A DNA stretch of 64,000 nucleotides from Chimaeribacter coloradensis (GCF_002858715.1 NZ_PJZH01000003.1:124001-188000); one strand, 5' to 3'. Counted from the first letter of the stretch, positions 1 to 8,936 are shown. The notes: generated from the letters alone by a model not told the origin. Numbers and translations are program-made.

Positions 1-314
1 TGGGTCAGCGGGCTGCAACGCAGGAATACCAGCGGCGACAGCGCGCCTTCCCCCTCCTCTTCGGTGCTGCCGGCGATCTCCACCACCCCCTGCGCTTCGA
101 TGGTGATCGCCTGGTGCGGCTGGTCGAGCGTCAGCACATGCAGCACGTTGCCGTAGGCGTCGGAGGTTTCCGTCGCCTCTGCCGGCAGCGCCAGCGACCA
201 CGACAGAATATGTTGGTGGCAGGAGTCCTGCGGCGTCAGGCGCAGGTATTGGGTGCTGCGTTTCACCTGTTGCGCATAGGTGTAATGCGTGCAGTGGTTG
301 ATGGTCAGTTTCAT
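1..314 (-). CDS. Transglutaminase-like protein, N-terminal part (cut by window edge)
   Basis: Translating the minus strand from the ATG at 314 gives an open frame to the window edge, beginning MKLTINHCTHYTYAQQVKRS. This matches the beta-rich N-terminal domain that precedes the transglutaminase/protease-like domain in bacterial transglutaminase family proteins. The catalytic Cys-His-Asp part lies outside the window. Its ATG overlaps the TGA of the alpha-E gene (ATGA), so it is the third gene of one operon. In other Proteobacteria this trio often travels with the proteasome-like peptidase Anbu, which would be further downstream if present. The family assignment is fairly safe; the substrate is unknown. 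Confidence 0.8.
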   Translation of the reverse strand, partial: MKLTINHCTHYTYAQQVKRSTQYLRLTPQDSCHQHILSWSLALPAEATETSDAYGNVLHVLTLDQPHQAITIEAQGVVEIAGSTEEEGEGALSPLVFLRCSPLT

Positions 315-1240
315 TCCGCCTCCAGATAGGAACGGTGGATGCCGTCCGCGATGCCGTTGAGTTTGGTCAGGAAATGCGTGAGCCATTCATCCAGCCCCGG
401 TTGCAGCACATCCTCCAGCGTGCTGAAGCGCAGCTCAGCGTAGAGGGTGTGCACCCTGAGGCGGGCCGGGTTGCCGCGGGTGCCGCCGATCAGCGCCAGT
501 TGTTCCATCATGTCGCTGACGCAGGCCAGCAGCGAGCGCGGCAGCTCATCCCGCAGGATCAGCAGCTCGGCAATCCCCTCGCGGCTGAACTGCTGCTTAT
601 AGAGGCTGTGGTACGCCTCGCGGGCGCTCACGGCGCGCAGCAGCGTCTCCATGCGGTAATACTCGCGCACCGGGTCGTGGTCGTCGTCCAGCAGCTGGTG
701 TTTCACGGCGAGCAGGCGCGCCGTGCTGTCTGCCCGTTCGAGCAGGGTGCCGAGCCGGATAAAGCAGAGCGCGTCACTGCGCAGCAGGGTGCCGGACATC
801 GCGCCGCGGAACAGGTGCGTGCGCTCTTTCACCCAGTCGAAAAAGGCGTCCGTGCCCACTGAGGCGACCCCGCGGCGGCGGATCAGTTTCATCTCGATCC
901 AGGAGGCGTTGATCGACTCCCACACCTCAGACGAGAGGCTGCCGCGCACCGCGTGGGCGTTGTTCCAGGCCATCTGCAGGCAGCTGAAAATACTGCTGGG
1001 GTTAAGGGTGCTGAGGGCGAAAAAGTCGAGCAGGCTGGCCATCGTCAGCTGCGGGTAGTTCGCGTCGAACAGCGCCTGGGTGCCGCTGATGTGGAGCGGC
1101 ACCTGAAGATCGTGCGGGCTGTTGTCACGGATCGGCATCAGCGAGAGTTTGTTGGTGACGTCCAGTATCCGGGCGGTGTTTTCCGCGCGCTCCAGATAGC
1201 GCGCCATCCAATAGAGTTCACTGGCAGTGCGGCTCAGCAT
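311..1240 (-). CDS. Alpha-E domain-containing protein
   Basis: The 309-residue protein starts MLSRTASELYWMARYLERAE, the typical opening of the all-helical alpha-E (DUF403) family, and is full length. No catalytic motif is visible and the biochemical role of the family is not established. It overlaps the upstream ATP-grasp gene by 7 bp and the downstream transglutaminase-like gene by 4 bp, so the three are very probably translated as one coupled operon. Comparative genomics has linked this trio to a peptide-ligation/peptidase system; the function here is inference from neighbours. Confidence 0.88.
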   Translation of the reverse strand: MLSRTASELYWMARYLERAENTARILDVTNKLSLMPIRDNSPHDLQVPLHISGTQALFDANYPQLTMASLLDFFALSTLNPSSIFSCLQMAWNNAHAVRGSLSSEVWESINASWIEMKLIRRRGVASVGTDAFFDWVKERTHLFRGAMSGTLLRSDALCFIRLGTLLERADSTARLLAVKHQLLDDDHDPVREYYRMETLLRAVSAREAYHSLYKQQFSREGIAELLILRDELPRSLLACVSDMMEQLALIGGTRGNPARLRVHTLYAELRFSTLEDVLQPGLDEWLTHFLTKLNGIADGIHRSYLEAE

Positions 1241-2670
1241 TCGTCATCCTCCAGAACCCAGGTGTCTTTGGTGCCGCCGCCCTGCGAGGAGTTCACCACC
1301 AGCGACCCCGCCGCCAGCGCCACCCGCGTCAGGCCGCCCGGCACCAGCCGGATCTCCGCGCCGGTCAGGGCGAAGGGGCGTAAGTCGATATGGCGCGGGG
1401 CCAGCCCGTCGCTGACAAAGGTCGGGCAGGTGGAGAGCGCCAGCGTCTCCTGGGCGATGTAGTTTTCCGGCCGGGCAATCAGCCGGTCGCGGAAATCGGC
1501 GATCTCCTGTTTGCTGGCTTTGGGGCCAATCAGCATGCCGTAGCCGCCCGCCCCGTGCACCTCTTTCACCACCATCTGATCCAGCCGGTCAAGCACATAC
1601 GACAGCTCCGCCGGGCGGCGACACTGCCAGGTCGGCACGTTGTTCAGGATCGGCTCCTCCGCCAGGTAGTAGCGGATCATCTCCGGCACATAGGGGTAGA
1701 CCGATTTGTCATCCGCCACGCCGGTGCCGATGGCATTCGCCAGCACCACGCCCCCGGCGCGGTAGACCGACAGCAGCCCCGGCACGCCGAGCATGGAATC
1801 GGCACGGAACGCCAGCGGGTCGAGGAAGGCGTCATCAATCCGCCGGTAGATCACGTCCACTTTGCACGGCCCGGCGGTGGTGCGCATAAACACCGCGCCG
1901 CTTTTCACGAACAGGTCAACGCTCTCCACCAGCTCCACGCCCATCTGCTGCGCCAGAAAACTGTGCTCAAAATAGGCGCTGTTGAAGCGGCCCGGCGTCA
2001 GCACCACCACCGTCGGGTCATTGACCGGTGAGCTTTCGCGCAGGGTCTGCAACAGGTGCGACGGGTAGCGCTCCACCGGCGCGATGCGCTGCTCGGCGAA
2101 CAGCTCCGGGTAGAGCCGCATCATCATTTTGCGGTTCTCCATCATGTAGGAGACGCCGGAGGGGGTGCGCAGGTTGTCTTCCAGCACGTAGTAGTGGCCG
2201 TCGCTGTTGCGCACCATGTCGATGCCGGCAATGTGCGCGTAGATGTCACGGTGGAGGTTCACCCCCTGCATACAGGGCTGGTACTGCTCGTTCGCCAGGA
2301 TATGCCCGGCCGGGATCAGCCCGGCCTTGAGGATGCGTTGGTCGTGGTAGATGTCATGCAGGAAGGCGTTCAGCGCCTGCACCCGCTGGCGGATGCCGCG
2401 GTCGAGCATCTCCCACTCACCGGCCGGGATGATGCGCGGCACGCTGTCAAACGGGATCAGGCGTTCGGCGCCGTCATCCTCGCCATAGACGTTGAAGGTA
2501 ATCCCGACCCGGTGGAACAGCAGCGCCGCCTCCTCGCGTTTGCGCTGGACGGCCTGCTGATCGGCCTGTTGCAGCCACTGCCAGTAAGCGCCGTAATGGT
2601 TGCGGTGGCGGCCTTGCGCCATCAGCATTTCATCAAAAAAAGGTGATGCGTCGAGCTCGATCCTAATCAT
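1234..2670 (-). CDS. Circularly permuted type-2 ATP-grasp protein
   Basis: The 478-residue protein belongs to the circularly permuted ATP-grasp family (DUF404/DUF407). Diagnostic stretches are YHDQRILKAGLIPA, NLHRDIYAHIAG with VLEDNLRTPSGVSYM, and the late KEVHGAGGYGML segment, a nucleotide-binding loop. ATP-grasp enzymes activate a carboxylate as acyl phosphate and ligate it to an amine or thiol; the substrate here is unknown. The ATG at 2670 has a close GAGG ribosome site. It is first of three overlapping genes. Within the 282 bp between it and ridA (2671-2952) I see no gene or clear signal. Confidence 0.88.
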   Translation of the reverse strand: MIRIELDASPFFDEMLMAQGRHRNHYGAYWQWLQQADQQAVQRKREEAALLFHRVGITFNVYGEDDGAERLIPFDSVPRIIPAGEWEMLDRGIRQRVQALNAFLHDIYHDQRILKAGLIPAGHILANEQYQPCMQGVNLHRDIYAHIAGIDMVRNSDGHYYVLEDNLRTPSGVSYMMENRKMMMRLYPELFAEQRIAPVERYPSHLLQTLRESSPVNDPTVVVLTPGRFNSAYFEHSFLAQQMGVELVESVDLFVKSGAVFMRTTAGPCKVDVIYRRIDDAFLDPLAFRADSMLGVPGLLSVYRAGGVVLANAIGTGVADDKSVYPYVPEMIRYYLAEEPILNNVPTWQCRRPAELSYVLDRLDQMVVKEVHGAGGYGMLIGPKASKQEIADFRDRLIARPENYIAQETLALSTCPTFVSDGLAPRHIDLRPFALTGAEIRLVPGGLTRVALAAGSLVVNSSQGGGTKDTWVLEDDEC

Positions 2671-2952
2671 TCATACCTCGCGGGCAAGACAAGCGGTTCA
2701 GGTCGCGTGAAGTGCCACGCATAAAGTGTGCCAGCGGGGAAAACCGGGCGGGCAACTCACAGAAAAGGACGTCTTGGCACCGTTTCGGTGCGGGAGGTCA
2801 GCGGGATGCCTTACGCGAGAGCAACCGGGCGCAAGGGGAAAAGGGTGACAACGTAAGTATGGGTGCCGCAGGGGGAAACGGACAGGGGATACGGAATTAA
2901 TGTTTCACAGGCGGGGAACCGGTATGCCGTGGCGGCATACCGGCAGCGGCCA

Positions 2953-3339
2953 TCAGCGGCGCACGGCGATCGCTTCGATCTCGATCTTCACATCTTTCGG
3001 CAAACGGGCGACTTCCACGCAGGAGCGCGCCGGGAACGGGGCGTCGTGCTCGTTGAAGAAGGCTTCGTAGGTGGCGTTGACGGTGGCAAAGTCGTTGAGG
3101 TCTTTGACGAATACCGTGGTTTTGACGATGTCGGCCACCTTCAGGCCCGCCTGTTCCACAATCGCTTTGACGTTCTCCAGCGACTGGCGCGCCTGGGCGG
3201 CGATGTCGTCCGCCACGGCGCCGGTTTTCGGGCAGACCGGGATCTGGCCGGAAGTAATGATCATACTGCCGAGGTCCACACCCTGGACATACGGGCCGAT
3301 GGCGGCCGGGGCGAGTTCAGTGCTGATAGTACGGGACAT
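2953..3339 (-). CDS. ridA: 2-iminobutanoate/2-iminopropanoate deaminase RidA
   Basis: This 128-residue protein of the YjgF/YER057c/UK114 family opens MSRTISTELAPAAIGPYVQG. It has the family signature region with the conserved arginine (ARSCVEVARLPKDVKIEIEA, near residue 105) that contacts the imine/enamine substrate. RidA hydrolyses reactive enamines and imines released by PLP enzymes such as threonine dehydratase. Length is normal. An AGGAG site precedes the ATG. It lies 84 bp downstream of pyrI in the same direction, as in E. coli. Confidence 0.95.
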   Translation of the reverse strand: MSRTISTELAPAAIGPYVQGVDLGSMIITSGQIPVCPKTGAVADDIAAQARQSLENVKAIVEQAGLKVADIVKTTVFVKDLNDFATVNATYEAFFNEHDAPFPARSCVEVARLPKDVKIEIEAIAVRR

Positions 3340-3423
3340 GACGTCTCCTGGTTATGGGTTAATCATCCACGGCATTATAAGGAGGCGGCGGCGGAATAGA
3401 CAACTCACGCCGCCGCGCCGTTG

Positions 3424-3888
3424 TCAGTCGTTATTCAGCACCACCTGGCGGCTGAACGCTTTCTCGCAATAGTTGCAGGTCAGGCGCACGTCGCCGTCAC
3501 GGGCAGTCACGCTGAAGCGCGAGGCCACCGGCTCGCTGCGGCTGATGCAGTTGCCGTTCGGGCAGCGCAGCACGCCGTGGATCTGCTCCGGCAGCGCCGG
3601 CATGATTTTGCCCACCACGTCATAGTCATCGATGCGGTTGACGGTGGCGTCCGGCGCGTAGAGCGCGAGCTGGTTTACCTGCTGCTCGGTCAGGAAGGTG
3701 TTCTCGATTTTGATGATGTCTTTGCGGCCCAGCGCGTTGGAGGGCAGGTTCAGCCCGATGGTGATGCGCTGCTCGGTTTCCGTCAGCTTGAACAGCGTCA
3801 GCAGCTTGAACCCGACCCGCGCCGGGATGTGGTCGATCACCGTGCCGCATTTGATCGCTTCTACCTGCAATTTGTTTTCATGACTCAT
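3424..3888 (-). CDS. pyrI: Aspartate carbamoyltransferase regulatory chain
   Basis: The 154-residue regulatory subunit of aspartate transcarbamoylase has an N-terminal nucleotide-binding domain ([21 protein letters not shown], site of CTP/ATP/UTP effectors). The C-terminal zinc domain carries the four conserved cysteines in CPNGNCIS and CNYCEKAF. PyrI assembles with PyrB to give the allosteric dodecamer of the first committed pyrimidine step. Its ATG follows a GGAGG site and lies 13 bp after the pyrB stop, so pyrB and pyrI are one operon under the pyrL attenuator. Confidence 0.97.
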   Translation of the reverse strand: MSHENKLQVEAIKCGTVIDHIPARVGFKLLTLFKLTETEQRITIGLNLPSNALGRKDIIKIENTFLTEQQVNQLALYAPDATVNRIDDYDVVGKIMPALPEQIHGVLRCPNGNCISRSEPVASRFSVTARDGDVRLTCNYCEKAFSRQVVLNND

Positions 3889-3901
3889 GGTTGCGCCTCC
3901 T

Positions 3902-4849
3902 TCAGGCCGTCAGATCAGCGGGTAAGTCAGGGGTCAGCACCAACGCCAGCAGCGCCTGGCGGGCAAAGATGCCGTTACCGGCCTGTTGGAAATACCAGGC
4001 GTAGGGGGTTTTATCGACGTCCGGGGTGATCTCGTCGATGCGCGGCAGCGGGTGCAGCACTTTGAGGTTGTCACGCGCGTTTGCCAGGTCAGCGGCGCGC
4101 AGCACAAACTGCGCTTTGACGTTGGCATATTCCGACGGGTCGAGCCGCTCTTTCTGCACGCGCGTCATGTAGAGGATGTCCAGCTCCGGCACCACTTCTT
4201 CGATGTTGTCATGCAGGCTGTATTCGATGCCGCGCTCTTCGAGCATGGCGAGGATGTACTCCGGCATCGCCAGCGCATCCGGGGCGATGAAGTAGAAGCG
4301 GTTGCCCTCGAACTTCGCCAGCGCCTGGGTCAGGGAATGTACCGTGCGGCCATATTTCAGGTCACCCACCATGGCGATGCGCAGGTTATTCAGCCGCCCC
4401 TGGGTTTCGCGCAGGGTGAAGAGATCCAGCAGCGTCTGGGTCGGGTGCTGATTCGCGCCGTCCCCGGCGTTCAGCACCGGCACGCCGCCGGAGAACTCCG
4501 CCGCCAGCCGCGCCGCGCCCTCCTGCGGGTGGCGCATCACAATCGCGTCCACGTAGGTGCTGATCACTGAGATGGTGTCGGCCAGCGTCTCGCCTTTTTT
4601 GCCGAGTGAGGTGTTGCTGCTGTCAGAGAAGCCTACCACCGACGCGCCCAGCCGGTGCATGGAGGTTTCGAACGAGAGGCGGGTACGGGTTGAGGCCTCG
4701 AAGAAGCAGCTGGCGACCACGCTGTGCTTCAGCAGCTCCGGCTGCGGGCGCGCCTTCAGGGCGGCGGCGGTGTCGAGCACCAGCTCCAGCTCTTCGCGGC
4801 TGAGGTCGTTAATCGAGATGATGTGTTTGTGGTACAGCGGATTGGCCAT
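3902..4849 (-). CDS. pyrB: Aspartate carbamoyltransferase catalytic chain
   Basis: PyrB condenses carbamoyl phosphate with L-aspartate to carbamoyl-aspartate. The carbamoyl-phosphate loop [13 protein letters not shown], the HPTQ motif and the [10 protein letters not shown] segment of the aspartate site are all present. I chose the ATG at 4849 ([17 protein letters not shown]), which matches E. coli PyrB, over a longer in-frame start 18 codons upstream that lacks homology. This gives 315 residues. Expression should be set by UTP-sensitive attenuation at the pyrL terminator just upstream. pyrI follows directly. Confidence 0.97.
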   Translation of the reverse strand: MANPLYHKHIISINDLSREELELVLDTAAALKARPQPELLKHSVVASCFFEASTRTRLSFETSMHRLGASVVGFSDSSNTSLGKKGETLADTISVISTYVDAIVMRHPQEGAARLAAEFSGGVPVLNAGDGANQHPTQTLLDLFTLRETQGRLNNLRIAMVGDLKYGRTVHSLTQALAKFEGNRFYFIAPDALAMPEYILAMLEERGIEYSLHDNIEEVVPELDILYMTRVQKERLDPSEYANVKAQFVLRAADLANARDNLKVLHPLPRIDEITPDVDKTPYAWYFQQAGNGIFARQALLALVLTPDLPADLTA

Positions 4850-4919
4850 GGTCGCTCTCCTGGTCGTTCCCCGGTTACGGGGCGTGGGCGTCTTAGGGGT
4901 CATGCCGCCAAAACGCAGA

Positions 4920-4949
4920 CAAAAAAAAGCCCCTCAATGAGGGGCTTTC
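4920..4949 (-). terminator. pyrBI attenuator (intrinsic terminator)
   Basis: Read on the minus strand, the stem AAAGCCCCTCA/TGAGGGGCTTT is followed by a run of T, a standard intrinsic terminator. It sits between the pyrL frame and pyrB, and the pyrL stop codon lies inside the stem. In E. coli, a ribosome close behind RNA polymerase (low UTP, long pause) blocks this hairpin and lets transcription enter pyrB. The same layout here supports the same mechanism. Confidence 0.92.
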
Positions 4950-5044
4950 TGCGATCGGGCAACGGGAGGAAAAACGGCAACACGCCCCTGCGGGGGCAGG
5001 GCGGTAAGGCGATGGTTAACCATAGCAACAGCAGCGTTTTTCAT
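4934..5044 (-). CDS. pyrL: pyrBI operon leader peptide
   Basis: A 36-codon frame starts at the ATG at 5044 (MKNAAVAMVNHRLTALPPQG, ending RSQKAPH) with a GGGAGAA ribosome site and stops inside the attenuator hairpin. It has no sequence similarity to E. coli PyrL beyond position and size, as expected: what matters is translation coupled to transcription over the U-rich stretch near its end (GTTTTTCC). Position between the promoter and attenuator makes the call firm. Confidence 0.88.
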   Translation of the reverse strand: MKNAAVAMVNHRLTALPPQGRVAVFPPVARSQKAPH

Positions 5045-5069
5045 GGATTCTCCCGGCAAATTGTGGCGC

Positions 5070-5097
5070 ATTATACGCACGCCGTTTTACTCTGCAA
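5070..5097 (-). promoter_or_regulatory. pyrLBI promoter
   Basis: On the minus strand, TTGCAG (5097-5092) and a perfect TATAAT (5075-5070) are separated by 16 bp. A start would fall a few bases downstream, about 20 nt before the pyrL ATG. This is a strong sigma-70 match in the position expected for pyrBI. Confidence 0.75.
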
Positions 5098-5237
5098 GAT
5101 CAAACTTCACACTTTATCCTAACAGCGCAATCGATTGTCTGCCCCGTTTCTGTAGGATGCGGCGATAGCCGGAAACGTTACCCCGATCGCGGTGCGCCGG
5201 CCCGTGCGGCGTATAATGAAACGTTATTTCACTTTAA

Positions 5238-5714
<477 letters not shown>

Positions 5715-5727
5715 GCGCTGGTTCCGG

Positions 5728-6990
5728 CTATTTCACCACCAGCAAATCAGCAAAGCGGGTGGTGTAGGCGGGCGAGAGCATCGCCCGCCGCATCTGCCAG
5801 CTTTTCTGGCTGCCCTGCCCGGCGAACCAGAGGGTGCCGCGGCCGCTGCGGTTCAGGCGATCAATAACCTGCATCAGCGCCTCGCTGTTGGCGCGCGGGG
5901 CCAGCTCATCAAACAGGCCGAGCTGCGCTACTCCTTCGTCGAAAAAGTCCCCCAGCATCACGCCCGCTTTCATGTAGCGATACCCCTCCTGCCAGATGCG
6001 GTCGAACGCCTGCATCGCCAGCGCGAGGATATCCCGCGTGTCGTGGGTCGGCGTCTGGCACTGGGCGCTGGCGTGCGGGGTGTAGTGGTCGCCGCTGGCG
6101 TCGTGCGGGCTGGTGCGGATAAACACCGTGACCTGGCGGCAGTAGCGGCGCTCGCCGCGCAACTTCTCCGCCGCCCGTTCGGCGAAGGCGCATACCGCCT
6201 GCCGCACCTCCTCCCGCGCCGTGAGCCGGTGGCCGAACGAGCGGCTGCACACGATCTGCTGTTTGGCATCGGGCATTGGCTCCAGCGCCAGACAAGGCTC
6301 GCCGCGCAGCTCGCGCACCGTGCGCTCCAGCACCACGCCGAACTGCTTGCGGATAAGCCCGGTGTTGGCCTGCGCCAGATCGAGCGCGGTGTGGATGCCC
6401 ATTACCTCCAGCTTTTTGGTAAGGCGGCCGCCGATGCCCCACACCGCCGACACCGGCACCAGCGCCATCAGTTTGCGCTGGCGCAGCGGGTCACTGAGAT
6501 CCACCACGCCGCCGGTTTTGCGCCAGCGTTTGGCGGCATGGTTCGCCAGCTTCGCCAGGGTTTTGGTCTGGGCGATACCCACGCCCACCGTCACATGCGC
6601 CTCTTTCCGCACCCGCGCCTGCACCCGGCGGCCATACTCCTCCAGCGGCATCAGCCGCGCCATGCCCTGCAACAGCAGCCAGCTCTCATCGATGGAGTAA
6701 ATTTCGGTGGCCGGGGCCATCTCTTCGAGGATGGTCATCACCCGGTTGGAGATGTCGGCGTAGAGCGCATAGTTGGAGCTGAAGACCTGCACGCCGTGTG
6801 CCCGGAAATAGTCCCCCAGCTTAAAATAGGGGTCACCGGTCTTCAGCCCGAGCCGCCGCGCCTGATCGTTACAGGCGATCACGCAGCCATCATTATTGCT
6901 CAGCACCGCCACCGGCTTGCCCCACAAATCGGGCCGGAACACGGTTTCGCACGAGGCATAAAAGCTATTTACATCAACCAGGGCGAACAT
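5728..6990 (-). CDS. umuC: DNA polymerase V catalytic subunit UmuC
   Basis: This Y-family translesion polymerase starts [20 protein letters not shown], with the steric-gate and first catalytic aspartate region, followed by VLSNNDGCVIACN and the second catalytic motif EIYSIDESWL. The ATG at 6990 fits the family; an upstream in-frame start adds 13 unrelated residues. Size is 420 residues, normal for UmuC. Normally umuC directly follows umuD with overlapping ends. Here umuD lies 1.9 kb upstream, beyond a toxin/immunity pair, and a 24-codon leader with its own LexA box replaces it. The polymerase itself appears intact. Confidence 0.96.
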   Translation of the reverse strand: MFALVDVNSFYASCETVFRPDLWGKPVAVLSNNDGCVIACNDQARRLGLKTGDPYFKLGDYFRAHGVQVFSSNYALYADISNRVMTILEEMAPATEIYSIDESWLLLQGMARLMPLEEYGRRVQARVRKEAHVTVGVGIAQTKTLAKLANHAAKRWRKTGGVVDLSDPLRQRKLMALVPVSAVWGIGGRLTKKLEVMGIHTALDLAQANTGLIRKQFGVVLERTVRELRGEPCLALEPMPDAKQQIVCSRSFGHRLTAREEVRQAVCAFAERAAEKLRGERRYCRQVTVFIRTSPHDASGDHYTPHASAQCQTPTHDTRDILALAMQAFDRIWQEGYRYMKAGVMLGDFFDEGVAQLGLFDELAPRANSEALMQVIDRLNRSGRGTLWFAGQGSQKSWQMRRAMLSPAYTTRFADLLVVK

Positions 6991-7016
6991 AGTGGCGGCT
7001 GGCAGCGGGGGAGATG
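6955..7016. repeat. Direct repeat, copy 1 (umuD/umuC junction)
   Basis: These 62 bp are repeated at 8901-8962 with 3 differences by my alignment. The segment spans the coding end of umuD and the first 12 codons of umuC. This copy carries the functional start of umuC plus an orphan UmuD C-terminal tail. The two copies bracket the toxin and immunity genes, pointing to an insertion or recombination that duplicated the junction. Confidence 0.93.
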
Positions 7017-7048
7017 CTGAACATCTCAATAGAGCGGAAAAGCAGCAT
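6974..7048 (-). CDS. Short leader ORF ending in the UmuD C-terminal tail
   Basis: A 24-codon frame with an AGGAG site (about 7 nt upstream) starts at 7048: MLLFRSIEMF followed by [14 protein letters not shown]. Its last 13 residues are identical to the end of UmuD, and it stops inside the umuC coding start exactly as umuD would, so it can still couple translation into umuC. The LexA box lies 18 bp before its start, the same distance as at umuD. It may be a umuD deletion remnant or a newly formed coupling leader. Its expression is inferred. Confidence 0.6.
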   Translation of the reverse strand: MLLFRSIEMFSISPAASRHYVRPG

Positions 7049-7066
7049 AAACGTGGCTCCTGAATT

Positions 7067-7086
7067 TACTGTATATAAAAACAGTA
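7067..7086. promoter_or_regulatory. LexA box upstream of the umuC leader
   Basis: TACTGTATATAAAAACAGTA fits the LexA consensus (CTG-N10-CAG with AT-rich centre and TA flanks). It lies between the immunity gene and the umuC leader, giving umuC its own SOS promoter independent of the one at umuD. Confidence 0.9.
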
Positions 7087-7122
7087 CCTTTGAAGCCCGT
7101 TTTTATCAAGATGCCGGGTCAC

Positions 7123-7599
7123 TTATTCAATTAAGGCGATGAGCGCCCTCAGCAAGCCGGTTATCGTGCGGTGGCGTTCATTTACGCGTTCTACGCCGAT
7201 AAAATCGCGGCTTTCATAAACGGCGCTCTCCCGGTTAAAAAACAGAATATCCATGTCCGTTTCACCGATGACCACACCATTTTTTAACGCATCAGGAAAC
7301 AGTTCAGGCACGGCGTGTAAATTGGCTGATTGTTTACGTAAATCCCGCTCATCCTCTTTATCATCGAAATAACCAAATAACCGCACGCCGTTAAGATCAA
7401 AGCCATTCATTTGCCGCAAGAACGGCAGATAACTTTCAGCAAAATGATCGCCGCCCAGGGTGACTAATACCTGGTGACAAGCGCTGACCTGATCTTCACG
7501 AATCCCCGCCTGGTCTTCATACCCGGTATCCGCATAGGATTGCGCTATGTCATGCAGCGCAGCAATAAGCGTCACGAGTTCCTGTTTTTCACTGTTCAT
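7123..7599 (-). CDS. Putative immunity protein (SUKH/YrhA-like)
   Basis: The 158-residue acidic cytoplasmic protein contains FLRQMNGFDLNGVRLFGYF, then a segment with VIGETDMDILFFNRES. This pattern resembles SMI1/KNR4 (SUKH) and YrhA-like immunity proteins that neutralise polymorphic nuclease toxins. It overlaps the upstream HNH toxin gene by 4 bp, in the standard toxin-then-immunity order. Composition is less GC-rich than its umu neighbours, suggesting acquisition. The role is inferred from the pairing; the family call is moderate. Confidence 0.65.
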   Translation of the reverse strand: MNSEKQELVTLIAALHDIAQSYADTGYEDQAGIREDQVSACHQVLVTLGGDHFAESYLPFLRQMNGFDLNGVRLFGYFDDKEDERDLRKQSANLHAVPELFPDALKNGVVIGETDMDILFFNRESAVYESRDFIGVERVNERHRTITGLLRALIALIE

Positions 7600-8753
7600 G
7601 GTTGCCTCTGCGGATAAATTTTCCCTTTAGGGATGGGCCAATAAACGGATTTTGTCTGCCCATACTCTAATTCATTCACTATGCGCCGTTGGGCATTGGT
7701 GAAAACCGTATGTTCAGGATGGTTTTTAATCAAAACAAGATTATGAAAATCATTCGTTCCTGTGTCATCTAAAGGAATTTTATGATGTACAGACCACCCG
7801 CGAATGGGTATTTTTCCTTTTGCCATTTTAGCGCGTTGAGCAGGCGTAAAACGTATTAATGAGTCAGGATCCGTCGCCAGGAGTTTCAGAAAATCAGGCC
7901 GAACGCTATTGTTAAATTGTTTTCTCAACGCCTGGTAGTCATCACGTTTCCTGCGTAAGTAATCGATTTTTACTACGCTGATTTGTTCTAAAAACCGCTG
8001 TTTACCTTTCGCTTTTCCCAGGTAACTGTGCAGTTTTTCCAGCTCGCTTATGGACATCGTATTGCCTGTACGACGCACTGCCAGCAAGAGAGAAGATAAA
8101 GCAATCGCACTGCCGGCCGTTTTTTCATTGAGTATCTCGCTATAACCCTCTATTGCCTCACCACCTAAAGCCTGCGCTGTCTCCGCAAATGCCGCGATAT
8201 TGCCGTTATAAATGCCGCCGGCAGCCAATAAGCGCCCGACAGATTTGCTGTTCAGCATTTTCCCTGCCTGAGCAAGTTGCTCTGGTTCCGTATAAGCACT
8301 GCCGTAGGCAAACCGCTGCGTGGGTGCAGCCTTAACGCCCCTCCGTGCGGCGACGGCCCGGTTATAGCCGGTGATCACCTCATGGCTATACCAACTGTGA
8401 TGGCTGCTTTGGTCACTACACACCAGGTCGCCATGTTCATCAACATAAAAAGGGTGATCGGATGCGCGCCAGGGTGCCATCAGATTGATGCCAACCAGCC
8501 AGCCAATTTCAAGCCAGTGCTTCACCCTGTCGTAGACAGGATCGGCATAGCCTGCCGGGGCGCGCCGCCAGGTTTGTTTGCCTGAACAGAGACGAGGGGG
8601 CAGTTCAAAGAAGCCACAACAGGCGTAATGGCAGGGATCAAGGTCATAATGGGTTTCTACCTTCTCCAGCGCCTTCCTGGGTGAAAGAATCAACGGAAAC
8701 GCTTCTGGTGGGAGCACTCGTTCAATATCACGGCTTTGGTAAAGGGTAAACAT
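7596..8753 (-). CDS. Putative HNH-endonuclease toxin
   Basis: The 385-residue protein has a C-terminal HNH/Endo-VII-type nuclease core. Motif SVHHKIPLDDTGTNDFHNLV (about residues 318-337) is followed by PEHTVFTNAQ, a form typical of toxin tips of pyocin S-like, Rhs and type VI effectors. The N-terminal 150 residues (Cys-rich CHYACCGFFELPPRLCSG; aromatic-rich HHSWYSHEVI) and the middle region (about 160-240) are not recognised; they may be a delivery domain. No signal peptide is seen. The start at 8753 has no good ribosome site. It lies downstream of umuD in the same direction, so SOS read-through is plausible. A cell-killing role is inference. Confidence 0.65.
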   Translation of the reverse strand: MFTLYQSRDIERVLPPEAFPLILSPRKALEKVETHYDLDPCHYACCGFFELPPRLCSGKQTWRRAPAGYADPVYDRVKHWLEIGWLVGINLMAPWRASDHPFYVDEHGDLVCSDQSSHHSWYSHEVITGYNRAVAARRGVKAAPTQRFAYGSAYTEPEQLAQAGKMLNSKSVGRLLAAGGIYNGNIAAFAETAQALGGEAIEGYSEILNEKTAGSAIALSSLLLAVRRTGNTMSISELEKLHSYLGKAKGKQRFLEQISVVKIDYLRRKRDDYQALRKQFNNSVRPDFLKLLATDPDSLIRFTPAQRAKMAKGKIPIRGWSVHHKIPLDDTGTNDFHNLVLIKNHPEHTVFTNAQRRIVNELEYGQTKSVYWPIPKGKIYPQRQP

Positions 8754-8789
8754 AGGTCATTGCTTATCCATAATGTATGTAAGGATAAG

Positions 8790-8936
8790 TCAGGATATTA
8801 CGCCGCAGCGGGAAAAATGCATCAGACATGTGTATGACAGCGCGCACATTTTTGCCAGGGGATGCCACCGGCAGCCATAAGCCGGTTTTTCATCAATCCC
8901 GGCATAAAAACGATTTACATCAACCAGGGCGAACAT
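8790..8936 (-). pseudogene. Remnant of umuC 5' end fused to unrelated sequence
   Basis: Inside the second repeat copy the umuC start is retained ([12 protein letters not shown], with one change from umuC), but after 12 codons the reading frame runs into unrelated sequence and stops at 8790 (48 codons in all). It overlaps the end of umuD, as intact umuC would. Most likely a scar of the rearrangement; a product, if made, has no known function. Confidence 0.6.

Noticed and set aside
335-862. Long plus-strand open frame opposite the alpha-E gene
   Set aside because: It is a mirror frame of a GC-rich gene with no family resemblance.
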